Below the pieces are notes generated by a model, which saw nothing but the letters and a program-made list of their open reading frames with translations, did not search any database and was not told the origin of the DNA. This document shows, one piece after another, positions 41,794 through 50,803 of a stretch of DNA of 64,000 bases. The position numbers were made by a program, and so were the translations under genes. The stretch is from contig NJBM01000005.1 in the NCBI GenBank assembly GCA_005223045.1, forward strand, positions 248,001 through 312,000, read 5' to 3'. The DNA comes from Planctomycetes bacterium B3_Pla. GTDB lineage: Bacteria; Planctomycetota; Phycisphaerae; Sedimentisphaerales; Anaerobacaceae. How positions within the stretch are numbered: the first letter of the stretch is position 1; each line of letters begins with the position of its first letter.

Positions 41794-42966
41794 TTACTGC
41801 TCTATCCAATCTGCTCCAAACATACAATGGCGGATGGTGGCCTGCCCCTGCTCTTTGTAAGAATATGTCAGATGCAACATCCCATCCTCCGCCTGAATCA
41901 GTGACGGATATGCAAATGATTTCTCCCGATTGTCTGATCTGCCAACATGCCGTTTCCACTTCCACGTCTCGCCTTCATCGTCGGAGAGAGCCGCGGCTAA
42001 GCTGTGGCGGCCGTCCTCCGTATCGTTGAAGACCATCACCCAACGGCCATCTTGTAACGTGATTGTTTCAAGACTGGAGCCGGGATTCGGGATCTTCGTG
42101 TCGATGGCCGGCGACCACGATTCGCCGTCGTCGGTTGATGTGCTAGTCAGCACGCGGTAGGGAGCATTGCCGCTATCCCGCATGTAGGCCACCAAAGTCC
42201 CATCCTTTTTCCGAACGATGCTTGGCTGGATCGGACCCAATCCCACAATCGGCTTGCTGGCTCGCCAGTTTTCCCCGTCATCATCACTGATCGCCACAAG
42301 GCAGACATTATAACCATCCGAATACAATGGCAGCAGAATCCGTCCGCCTGGCAGGACGATGGGGTGTGTACGAGTCATCCAGCCGGTTTGGCGTTTCGCC
42401 TTATCCCTGGCGGCTTCCGTAATCATGGTTGAATACAACGGTGCATATTCAGCCCACATCGGCTCTTCGGTGACTAATTCTCTAAATGCAGCTTCAATTG
42501 TCTCGGCAAAGGTGTCTCCAGGTTTCAACAGAATAATGTCCTGCCAATCCCATTTCGGCACCTCTGAGCGCTGATAGTCAGTGGACATACCATATTTCAA
42601 GATGGATTGCTCCCACCGGTTCGCACGAACAACAATCCAAAACAACCGCAAACGCTCCTTCTGATCTATGAAGAGAACAGGATTGCAATCCGGGAAGTCC
42701 GGTGTATCGGCCATCAAGAAAACAGGACTCCACTTATTGCCGCCTTTTTTCAGCCGGGCTCCCTGTATCACCACATCATCCGCTGTTCGCTCTCCGGAGC
42801 CATGAAACCAGCACGCCAGCAAATCACCATTGGGGCATTCGATAATGCTGCTTGAGTGTACATGCTTTCCCTGTAGTGGGAAGATGGGATTATCTTGAAT
42901 TTCCGGCTGTGTGTTTACCTGGATCGAAAGATACGTGCCGAAGAGTAAAGTTATGATCAACTTCAT
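41794..42966 (-). CDS. Secreted sialidase-like BNR propeller protein, second copy
   Basis: 390 aa. The signal peptide is MKLIITLLFGTYLSIQVNT. HSSSIIECPNGDLLACWFHGSGE starts the propeller; Asp boxes are SDDDGENWRAS, STDDGESWSPA and SDDEGETWKWK; the end FAYPSLIQAEDGMLHLTYSY parallels the first copy. The family cuts terminal sialic or related acids from glycans outside the cell. It is only distantly like the 38.5-kb copy, so the two are not a recent duplication. It is transcribed just before the URO-D gene (16-nt gap) and diverges from the cytochrome gene at 43231. Confidence 0.85.
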   Translation of the reverse strand: MKLIITLLFGTYLSIQVNTQPEIQDNPIFPLQGKHVHSSSIIECPNGDLLACWFHGSGERTADDVVIQGARLKKGGNKWSPVFLMADTPDFPDCNPVLFIDQKERLRLFWIVVRANRWEQSILKYGMSTDYQRSEVPKWDWQDIILLKPGDTFAETIEAAFRELVTEEPMWAEYAPLYSTMITEAARDKAKRQTGWMTRTHPIVLPGGRILLPLYSDGYNVCLVAISDDDGENWRASKPIVGLGPIQPSIVRKKDGTLVAYMRDSGNAPYRVLTSTSTDDGESWSPAIDTKIPNPGSSLETITLQDGRWVMVFNDTEDGRHSLAAALSDDEGETWKWKRHVGRSDNREKSFAYPSLIQAEDGMLHLTYSYKEQGQATIRHCMFGADWIEQ

Positions 42967-43230
42967 GATGGCCCTTTAGTTATACATTACGTTGGATTCA
43001 CTAAATGCCGTGACAATAGCATTCCTGATCCCATGATACAAATTCTATTCTGTAAACGCACGCACTGTTTTATAACGATTGGCCATAACATGGGTTACGT
43101 AAAGAGATTTCCAACGGTTGCAATTCAAGGGTCATTTTGGTATTGTTATTGTTATTGAATTGGAAGGTCAGGTTACATAGCCAAGCGATCAATATTGGCA
43201 ATATCGGATTAGGACTATTTAGGATCGGAC

Positions 43231-45756
43231 ATGGATATTAAGACAATAATACCAGGTGGATTTGCCACGACTAGTGTGTTCATTGTTGTGTTGGTGCTTG
43301 TTGGTGCAATACCATGTTTTTCGCAGACTGAGACATTGCCTGCCGCGTCAAACCTTTCAGAGTTAGACGCACCACTGCTGTTCGCAAAAAGACACTCATA
43401 CCAGGGCATCCACATTTATGATACATATTATCAGTGGTGGCCAGGCGGCGGAATCTATGTTTGCGAAGATCCAACCGCGCCGGTCGATCAACAAAAGCTT
43501 CGGCCTGTCATAGATGCAACTACGCCTGAGACTCTGGGCGAGGGTATGTACAGCGACCCGGAACTTTCGTGGGATGCGATGCGTTTACTGTTCTGCTTTA
43601 AGGGTCAGCCCGACGGCGACACATGCATCTATGAAATCGGGATTGATGGCACTGGTCTCAGACAGCTTACAAATCCAACCGGCTGCGTGAAGCCGTCAGG
43701 ACGATTCACGAGCCATCATGATGTCGGGCCTGCGTATCTGCCTGACGGCCGAATAATCTTTACATCCACGCGACTGAATGGATTGGTTCCGTGTAACAAT
43801 ACGGGCGTGGACATTCTGCATGTTATGAACGCCGATGGCTCAGACATGCATGCCATCTCGGTCAACAACGTTAATGAATTCGATCCCTGCGTTCTGCCGG
43901 ACGGCCGGATTCTCTACGGTCGCTGGGAATATGTCGACAAAACCGCTCTGACGCAGCAGACGCTGTGGACGATCTTTCCGGACGGCACTAATGAGACGGC
44001 GTTTTATGCAAACAATCTTGTGCGGCCCGAGGCATTTCTTGATGCCAGGCCGGTGCCCGGCAATAGTCACCTCGTTCTGGCATCACTCACACGGCACAAC
44101 TCCACACCACGTGGGAGTGTGGGGATTATCGACGTGTACGTAGGAAAAAATGACCCAGCGGCAATTACCAATCTGGATCACCCAGATGAGCCAACCAACG
44201 ACCTGGGGGATTCGTGTGAGCCGTGGCCTTTGTCAAAGGATGTGATTCTGATGAGCGCAAGGCCCGCTGGGTCCAAACGCAACGCGATCGTCCTGGCCGA
44301 TCGCACCGGACAACGTGAAGTTGTGTATTCGGATCCGAATATCTGCTGCCACTCTCCGATGCTTGTCAAGTCGAGACCCAAGCCACCCGTGTTGGAAGGA
44401 CAAATCAGACCGGACATGACAACAGGCAGATTCTTCGTACAGGATATTTACAGGGGGCTGACCGGAGTTAAACGCGGTGAGATTAAGTGGTTGCGAGTGA
44501 TCGAGGAGACGTCGAGGGCAAGCGGTACTCACGGTTCGGCATATAATCAGACCTTTCTGCTCAGTGCGGCCCTGGCATTTAGCGTGAAGGACTATCTGGG
44601 GATTGTGCCGGTCGAGCCGGATGGGTCGGCCTATTTCGAGGTTCCTTCGGGCCGCGCGATCTATCTTCAGGCACTGGATGCGGACGGACGGATGATTCAG
44701 AGTATGAGGACGTTTGTGCAGGCCTCGCCCGGAGTAACGCGGTCGTGCATAGGCTGTCATGAGCACAAGTACAGTACGCCACGCAATACGGGCCATCCCC
44801 CGGTTGTTAAGCGCACCCCGAGCAAGCTGCAAGCCGAATCGTGGGGCAGCGGGTTCGTCGATTATCCAAGCATGATCCAGCCGATTCTGGACAGGCGTTG
44901 TGTCCGTTGTCACGGCGGCGAGAACGGCATCGCCGGCGGGCTTGATCTATCGGGGGGCTGGACAGAGCATTTCAATATCAGTTATGAGAACCTCGTCAAT
45001 CGGCGGAACAACCAGCTAACAGCAAATCTGATTGCGGGTATCGACTGTATGAACGGAACAGCGCGGTGGTCGGCACAGATATTCAAACCACGCTCTCATG
45101 GCTCCGGCGCAGCGCCTCTGGCGGAACTGCTGATCAGTGGCCACGACGGGCACATTGCGGATTTGACAAGGATCGAACGTGACCTGATCCTTGCATGGAT
45201 CGATACCAACGGACTTTACTACGGCACGTGGGACTACTCCGAGAACAGTTGTCAGCTCAAGGCGTACAATGATGCCAAAAGTGCGCTGACCGAACAGATG
45301 CGATCGGCAGGTTGTATGAGTTGCCACCAGAACAAGGACAAATTCGTCTTCGAGAGTGACTGGATCAACTTGAAGCGACCTGAAATGAGTCGAATTCTAC
45401 GCGGGCCTTTGGCAACAGGCGAAGACGGCTGGGGCCTGGAGAATTGTCGCGATCGAAAAGTCACCGCAGGGAGGCAACGTATTCGCATGTACTATACAGG
45501 AGGTTATGTACATCATGTACTGCCGCTTGACTCTTTCAAGCCGCGAGAGTACGTTCCTCCCGACACGTTCGGTGATCCGTTGATAACTTTCTTATCGACA
45601 GATGACAGCCACTACCAGGAAATGCTCGAGATTATCCACAAGGGGCGCAGAGAAGCTCTTGCAACTCCCCGAGTCGATATGCCGGGGGCAAAAATCAACG
45701 CCGGTTTGTGTAGGCAGATCGTGTCGATTAGGACACCCGAAGTGGCGCCCCGCTGA
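43231..45756 (+). CDS. HzsA-related triheme cytochrome c with propeller domain (frameshifted near its end)
   Basis: 841 aa. The signal peptide is TTSVFIVVLVLVGAIPCFS. Residues about 45-330 form a WD40/PD40-like propeller (LLFCFKGQPDGDTCIYEI, GRIIFTSTR, DGRILYGRWEY). The middle part GIVPVEPDGSAYFEVPSGRAIYLQALD is the phrase that ties it to the hydrazine synthase alpha (HzsA) relatives of planctomycetes. Three heme-c motifs follow: CIGCH at 506, CVRCH at 557 and CMSCH at 695. It is periplasmic and probably redox-active. Anammox is not implied; many non-anammox planctomycetes have such relatives. The last residues RTPEVAPR end in a stop, but a further domain continues in another frame. Confidence 0.82.
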   Translation: MDIKTIIPGGFATTSVFIVVLVLVGAIPCFSQTETLPAASNLSELDAPLLFAKRHSYQGIHIYDTYYQWWPGGGIYVCEDPTAPVDQQKLRPVIDATTPETLGEGMYSDPELSWDAMRLLFCFKGQPDGDTCIYEIGIDGTGLRQLTNPTGCVKPSGRFTSHHDVGPAYLPDGRIIFTSTRLNGLVPCNNTGVDILHVMNADGSDMHAISVNNVNEFDPCVLPDGRILYGRWEYVDKTALTQQTLWTIFPDGTNETAFYANNLVRPEAFLDARPVPGNSHLVLASLTRHNSTPRGSVGIIDVYVGKNDPAAITNLDHPDEPTNDLGDSCEPWPLSKDVILMSARPAGSKRNAIVLADRTGQREVVYSDPNICCHSPMLVKSRPKPPVLEGQIRPDMTTGRFFVQDIYRGLTGVKRGEIKWLRVIEETSRASGTHGSAYNQTFLLSAALAFSVKDYLGIVPVEPDGSAYFEVPSGRAIYLQALDADGRMIQSMRTFVQASPGVTRSCIGCHEHKYSTPRNTGHPPVVKRTPSKLQAESWGSGFVDYPSMIQPILDRRCVRCHGGENGIAGGLDLSGGWTEHFNISYENLVNRRNNQLTANLIAGIDCMNGTARWSAQIFKPRSHGSGAAPLAELLISGHDGHIADLTRIERDLILAWIDTNGLYYGTWDYSENSCQLKAYNDAKSALTEQMRSAGCMSCHQNKDKFVFESDWINLKRPEMSRILRGPLATGEDGWGLENCRDRKVTAGRQRIRMYYTGGYVHHVLPLDSFKPREYVPPDTFGDPLITFLSTDDSHYQEMLEIIHKGRREALATPRVDMPGAKINAGLCRQIVSIRTPEVAPR

Positions 45757-45959
45757 AGGCCAATACTCAAAACAGCGGCGTTGTGCTGCTCAGATGGAAA
45801 AGACCGGCCGAGACTATCTGGCTGACATTCGACTTGTATCGACATAACAAGCCAAAATTCGAACCCAACGAAGAATACTTGCTCAACACTACCAGGTTGT
45901 ACAACTATGAAGACACGCAGCCGACAGTCTGCCGTATCGTGTACTTCCTGGTTAAATGA
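45744..45959 (+). pseudogene. Detached C-terminal domain of the HzsA-related protein, -1 frame
   Basis: From about 45744 the next frame reads APLKANTQNSGVVLLRWKRP, then ETIWLTFDLYRHNKPKF, EEYLLNTTRLYNYED and a terminal CRIVYFLVK before TGA 45957-45959. This is a fibronectin-III-like sheet module of the kind that should follow RTPEVAP. Adding one C to the CCCC run at 45747-45750 joins the frames as VAPPLKA. So the domain is lost by a one-base deletion, a sequencing error, or a programmed shift. The rest of the gap to 46054 holds nothing. Confidence 0.7.
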
Positions 45960-46054
45960 GATATACTTATGCCCGTGGTGTTCGCGTGTCATCCACATTT
46001 TGTCGTGTTCAAGTTTTCAAATAGGACACTAATAACGCTACTGGAGATACATCT

Positions 46055-49018
46055 ATGAATTCGGAATATACGTCAATCTGTTTTTTCATATTTGTGTTGT
46101 TGGGATTCTTTAACATAGAGACAATTGCCAATGACGGCAAACTTCTGCGCGGCCAGAAATGGCAGCGTTTTTCTCTCGAGGGCAAGAAAGTCGATTTCTA
46201 TGTAGCTCCGGATGGAAATGATTCCTGGTCAGGAAAACTGGCTGCTCCAAATCCCGAGAAAGCTGACGGTCCGTTTGCAACAATAGAACAAGCTCGGCAA
46301 GCTGTTCGCGAACTGAAGAGTAAAATCTACCTGCCCAAGCCAAAACCCATAGAAACACGCTGGATCGGCTCCCCTCATCAATACGGTTCAGGCAGAGATA
46401 TATTGGTCTTGATTCGTGGCGGGTACTATTCGCTGGATAAGCCTCTTCGTTTCACGGCAACTGACGGTGGCGAAAGAATCGAGACCAATTTGCCCAGCGG
46501 CGCATTTGAATATCACAAATTGAAGGACCATTATGTGACCTATGCGGCATATCCCGGAGAAATGCCGGTTATCTCCGGCGGCAAACGAATCCGGCACTGG
46601 AGTCACAACAACGGAATCTGGACTGCTCAAGTTACGGGGGCAAAAGTACAAAACCTTGTGGCGAATGGCAAAAAACTGACTCTCGCCCGTTCTCCGAATG
46701 ATGGGTATTTTACCCCACTAAAATTTTCTCAAAGTGCACAGGAGCTGTTCTTCAGGCATAATGAACTTCGTCAGTGGCCGGCAATGGAAAACAACCGTGT
46801 GGTTGTACTACTTCGCTGGCACACCGGTATTAATTCCATTGCCAGGATCGATGAAAGAAGACAGATAGCATATTTAGCCAAACCGCAACCCGGCCTAATC
46901 ATCGTACCGCCTCGATATTATGTTGAGAATGTAAAATCGCTTCTGGATGCACCGGGAGAATGGTTCTTTGATCAGGAGTCAAAACAGTTGAGCTTGATTG
47001 TTCCCAAGACTATCTCTAACCCAAATGGTGCCAGTGTTATTGCTCCAACATTAGATCAACTGGTTTCCATTCGGGGGACAAGAGAGAAGCCTGTACGAAA
47101 CCTTAGATTGTATGGACTTCAGTTTGAGGGTACAGTCTCGCAAGGAAAGGCTATCCATTATGAATACACTCATAATTGTGAGTTGGTGGATGGCGAAGTC
47201 AGGTGCATGGATGGTACAGGAGTATTTTTTGGCAAGGGCTGTTATAGAAACCACATTCTCAGCAACAAATTCGAAAGCATAGAAAAAGGCGCAATTGTTG
47301 TTGCCGGAGATGCTAATCCGACCAATTGGACGGACATCATCCGTGAGAACACTGTTTCCCACAATTCCATCGATAATTGCGGTGGAACTAACATTATTGC
47401 GCGCAATACGCTCCATACAGTGATAGCTCACAATCTGATTGCCGATACCCGGGGCAGATACGCCATATCAGTTGGAGGTTGGAGCAACCTGGAGGAAGCG
47501 ATTGATGGTGGATATCGGATCGAGTATAATCACTTACGTCATGTTCAAAAAGATGCGGATGATTCCGGGGCGATCAAAACAGCCGGCCTGACGCACGATT
47601 CTGTAATTCGTCGCAACTTAATCCATGACGTGAAGGCCGGCTATTTCAACGATAACGTGGGATTCTGGTTCGACAACATGTCTTCCGGATGGCTGGCCGA
47701 AGAGAACATCTACTACAACCTGGGACAGGGCGAGATGAAACTCTGCGCCGCCAACCTTGTGGACAACACCTACCAGAACAATTTTGTGATTGAATCCCCA
47801 GAGAATGAACCGGAGGATTTTATCCTTGGAGGGGCTCAGTTCCAATATAAGGATATGCGGATTGAGTCGGTAAATGGGGCAAACATTAATGAGATCCAAG
47901 TCGGAGAAACTTTGAAGGTCAAGGCGGAAGTGACGAACACCGGCTGGACGGGAATTTTGCCGGTGCGTCTATATCTCAACCGCCGGGTTGTCCAAGTCAA
48001 ACTGTTTCCCATAGTACGCAATAATAGCCGGGAAATAGAATTTGACCTTCGCCTGTATAAGCCGGGCGAGCACCAAATCGCGGTTGGATCCGCACCTTGG
48101 CAGAGTGTCTCTGTTGTCGGCGAACGAATTACCACGACGTTCGACCAGTTGCATATCTCCGATATTGTAGCTCCTGAGGATAAGACCGTTCATGTGGCCG
48201 CTGTTCTAACCAATCTCGAAGATTCGGATCAGACAGTTATTGCAAAGCTGTACCTGAACAACAAAGTCCGCGCTTCAAAGCCTGTTCGAATCGGCAAAAT
48301 GAAATCTGAAAGAGTCCGATTCGCAATTCAACCGGAAGCGGGAGTATATGCGGTAAGGATTGGGAACAGCCGTTCTGAAGATTTGAGAGTCTATTCTCAT
48401 CTTCCAATCGACCTATCTCAGGCTGAAATGAGGGACTACGCATCGGCCACAGCTTCTCCATGCAAAGTTGAAATCAATCAGAGAGAAAATCTTTATAAAA
48501 TACAGACAGCGGGATCTGATTTCTTCCATGCGGAAGATTCCTACACTGCCGTCTATTTGGCAGAGAAGGTACAAGGAAATTTCGTGGCAACGGTGAAGGT
48601 AAAAGGATTTGGCAACAGGACTCACGAATGGTTCAGAGCAGGGCTATTTGCCCGAAACGATATGACCAAGAGCTTTGATGTGGCGCCCGGCAGCAAAGGT
48701 TCAGTCTTGATGTTTACGACGCCAGCTCGTGCCGGCATGAACTGGGATGAATTTGGTGATGGTTGTATGCATAAAGGCGATAGTCAGAACTTACCAGAGA
48801 ACTTCTCTTTCCCGTTATGGTTGAGACTGGAAAGACACGGAAACAGTTTTTCCGAAGCAATCAGTCATGATGGGAAGACCTGGGTCAATCCTAAACACAC
48901 CACGCAAATCCCGGATTTGAATTCTTCCATTCATCTTGGCTTAGCGGCAGGTTCATGTGATCAAATCCCTTATGTGGTAGAATTCGAGGATTTTCAGATA
49001 ATTGTTGAAGATAAATGA
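46055..49018 (+). CDS. Secreted right-handed beta-helix enzyme (GH141-like)
   Basis: 987 aa with GGAG 9 nt before ATG 46055. A hydrophobic signal (ICFFIFVLLGFF) leads. DFYVAPDGNDSWSGKLAAPN is the classic start of parallel beta-helix glycoside hydrolases, and GPFATIEQARQAVRELK follows. The helix proper covers about 330-580 (LRLYGLQFEG, IIRENTVSHNSIDNCGG, IEYNHLRHVQKDADDSGAI). Residues about 620-780 hold two CARDB-like beta-sandwich modules, and about 800-985 a DUF1349/LamG-like module (YTAVYLAEKVQGNFVATVKVKG). It probably attacks fucose- or xylose-containing polysaccharides, but GH141 membership is only a resemblance. Confidence 0.8.
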   Translation: MNSEYTSICFFIFVLLGFFNIETIANDGKLLRGQKWQRFSLEGKKVDFYVAPDGNDSWSGKLAAPNPEKADGPFATIEQARQAVRELKSKIYLPKPKPIETRWIGSPHQYGSGRDILVLIRGGYYSLDKPLRFTATDGGERIETNLPSGAFEYHKLKDHYVTYAAYPGEMPVISGGKRIRHWSHNNGIWTAQVTGAKVQNLVANGKKLTLARSPNDGYFTPLKFSQSAQELFFRHNELRQWPAMENNRVVVLLRWHTGINSIARIDERRQIAYLAKPQPGLIIVPPRYYVENVKSLLDAPGEWFFDQESKQLSLIVPKTISNPNGASVIAPTLDQLVSIRGTREKPVRNLRLYGLQFEGTVSQGKAIHYEYTHNCELVDGEVRCMDGTGVFFGKGCYRNHILSNKFESIEKGAIVVAGDANPTNWTDIIRENTVSHNSIDNCGGTNIIARNTLHTVIAHNLIADTRGRYAISVGGWSNLEEAIDGGYRIEYNHLRHVQKDADDSGAIKTAGLTHDSVIRRNLIHDVKAGYFNDNVGFWFDNMSSGWLAEENIYYNLGQGEMKLCAANLVDNTYQNNFVIESPENEPEDFILGGAQFQYKDMRIESVNGANINEIQVGETLKVKAEVTNTGWTGILPVRLYLNRRVVQVKLFPIVRNNSREIEFDLRLYKPGEHQIAVGSAPWQSVSVVGERITTTFDQLHISDIVAPEDKTVHVAAVLTNLEDSDQTVIAKLYLNNKVRASKPVRIGKMKSERVRFAIQPEAGVYAVRIGNSRSEDLRVYSHLPIDLSQAEMRDYASATASPCKVEINQRENLYKIQTAGSDFFHAEDSYTAVYLAEKVQGNFVATVKVKGFGNRTHEWFRAGLFARNDMTKSFDVAPGSKGSVLMFTTPARAGMNWDEFGDGCMHKGDSQNLPENFSFPLWLRLERHGNSFSEAISHDGKTWVNPKHTTQIPDLNSSIHLGLAAGSCDQIPYVVEFEDFQIIVEDK

Positions 49019-49080
49019 TGTTTGGCAACGTATTACTACGATTGACCGGGACATAAGCAGATTCACAAGGATGCAGCATT

Positions 49081-50667
49081 ATGGCTACGCTCGGATTCAT
49101 CGACCTATTTATTATTGTTTGTTATCTGGTCATTGTGGTAGCAATTGGCCTTTCCTTCGCCAGGAAGGAGCGAACGAGCGAGAATTATTTCCTCGCAGGC
49201 CGCAGTTTGACGTGGCCGGTCATAGGAGCCTCGCTGTTTGCCAGTAACATCGGAACTGAACATCTGGTCGGCCTGGCGGGAGATGCACACCGTGTCGGAC
49301 TGGTCGCAGGCGGCTTCGAATGGATGGCCTGTCTTTGTCTTATTATTCTGGCAGTGGTTTTCGTGCCACAGTATTTGAGAACTCGCATCTACACGATTCC
49401 GGAATTTCTGGAAAGACGGTTTAGCCTGACCGCCAGAGTGTATCTTTCGGGCTATTTCACCGTTATGATTGTCTTGACCAAGGTCTCGATAGCCTTGTAC
49501 GCCGGCGCCCTTGTGATCGAACAGTTCTTCGGTTGGGACCGCACAGCCGTTATGTGGGGCATTGGAATCTTCACAGCACTTTACACTGCCGTAGGTGGCT
49601 TGTCGGCGGTTGTTTACACAGATGTCCTGCAAACAGTCATTCTCGTATTTGGAGCAGCTCTGCTAACCGTAATCGGTCTGTCGCGAGCAGGAGGATGGTC
49701 GGAGTTTACAGCCTCTGCTCCCGAGGGCTTTCTGAATATGGTAAAGCCGATCGATCATCCCGACTATCCCATCACAGGGTTTATGTTCGGAAACCTTTTT
49801 GTCGGGATTTTCTACTGGTGCATGGACCAGGTGATCGTTCAGCGTGCTCTCGGCGCTCGCAATATCGATCATGGCCGTAAAGGTGCAATTTTCGGTGGCT
49901 TTTTGAAAATCCTGCCGGTCTTTATTTTTGTACTTCCAGGCGTTATTGCAGTCGTTTTGTTCCCTGATATCGAACATGATAAAGCTTTCCCCACCTTAGT
50001 GTCGGAACTGCTGCCGGCCGGAATTAAGGGACTGGTGCTTGCAGGTTTGCTTGCTGCATTGATGTCATCGCTCGACAGCACATTGAACGCTTCAGCTACA
50101 CTTGTAACTCGTGACTTCTACGTGCGTTTCACCAAAACCGAACCTTCTCAGAGAGCGCAGATATGGCTCGGCCGAATTACAATTGCCGTGGTCGTCATCG
50201 CTGGTATTCTGTGGGCTCCGGTTATCGCAAGGGCCGATACAATTTGGAAATATCTCCAGATAGTCTCAGCCTATATGGCAGTGCCTATAGCTGCTGCGGT
50301 TCTGACGGGAATATTATGGCGGCGTGGAAATAATGTCGGCGCCCTCAGCGCTATGGTCTTTGGTATTGCCATAGGGATTGTTATGATGGCCGATTCTATG
50401 TGCAAAGGGGGTTTGATACCAATTTTGCAGATTCCAATTATGGCCTCATTTATGCACCGTTCTCTCGTTGCGTTCCTGCTCAGTGTAGCGGTAATGGTCG
50501 TCGTCAGCTTACTCACCGCGCCCCCGCCTAAGAGCCGGGTAGAGGGAGTTTGTTTCGAGTGGTCGGGTTTTGCGCCTGTCGAGAAAGTGCCGGTCTTTCG
50601 CGACCACCGACTCTGGATTGTGCTGTTGGTCATTAGCGTTATATCCTGCTGGATTCTCTTCCGATAG
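49081..50667 (+). CDS. Sodium:solute symporter (SSS family)
   Basis: 528 aa, about 13-14 membrane helices. SENYFLAGRSLTWPVIGASLFASNIGTEHLVGLAG is the signature of TM1 and the sodium-binding loop in SGLT-type carriers (residues 33-67 in two blocks). YTIPEFLERRF, AVGGLSAVVYTDVLQ and LLAALMSSLDSTLNASATL are further family marks. It imports a sugar or related small molecule with Na+. It lies 62 nt after the beta-helix enzyme on the same strand, so it may carry that enzyme's product. Confidence 0.93.
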   Translation: MATLGFIDLFIIVCYLVIVVAIGLSFARKERTSENYFLAGRSLTWPVIGASLFASNIGTEHLVGLAGDAHRVGLVAGGFEWMACLCLIILAVVFVPQYLRTRIYTIPEFLERRFSLTARVYLSGYFTVMIVLTKVSIALYAGALVIEQFFGWDRTAVMWGIGIFTALYTAVGGLSAVVYTDVLQTVILVFGAALLTVIGLSRAGGWSEFTASAPEGFLNMVKPIDHPDYPITGFMFGNLFVGIFYWCMDQVIVQRALGARNIDHGRKGAIFGGFLKILPVFIFVLPGVIAVVLFPDIEHDKAFPTLVSELLPAGIKGLVLAGLLAALMSSLDSTLNASATLVTRDFYVRFTKTEPSQRAQIWLGRITIAVVVIAGILWAPVIARADTIWKYLQIVSAYMAVPIAAAVLTGILWRRGNNVGALSAMVFGIAIGIVMMADSMCKGGLIPILQIPIMASFMHRSLVAFLLSVAVMVVVSLLTAPPPKSRVEGVCFEWSGFAPVEKVPVFRDHRLWIVLLVISVISCWILFR

Positions 50668-50715
50668 AACTTAATTGTTTACCTTTGTACACTTGTTCGA
50701 AAGGAGATCAGAAGA

Positions 50716-50775
50716 ATGGGCCTAAGCAGGCTTGCGACGGATATCATTCCTGGGATTGGGCCGGGACAACGATAA
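50716..50775 (+). CDS. Possible 19-aa leader peptide
   Basis: AAGGAGA is spaced 8 nt before ATG 50716. The peptide is MGLSRLATDIIPGIGPGQR, then TAA. It lies between the symporter and the propeller gene, 28 nt before ATG 50804. The good SD makes translation plausible, but 60 nt can be open by chance and no attenuator hairpin is evident. Confidence 0.3.
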   Translation: MGLSRLATDIIPGIGPGQR

Positions 50776-50803
50776 GTAGTCATGATATAGAAGAGGACAG
50801 ACA

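Noticed and set aside
43231..45756. Evidence that the organism performs anammox
   Set aside because: Only an HzsA-related protein is present; no hydrazine synthase beta/gamma or hydrazine dehydrogenase genes are seen, and such relatives are common in other planctomycetes.
45612..45998. Minus-strand open frame over the end of the cytochrome gene
   Set aside because: Antisense to the cytochrome and to its detached module; no SD and no recognisable motif.
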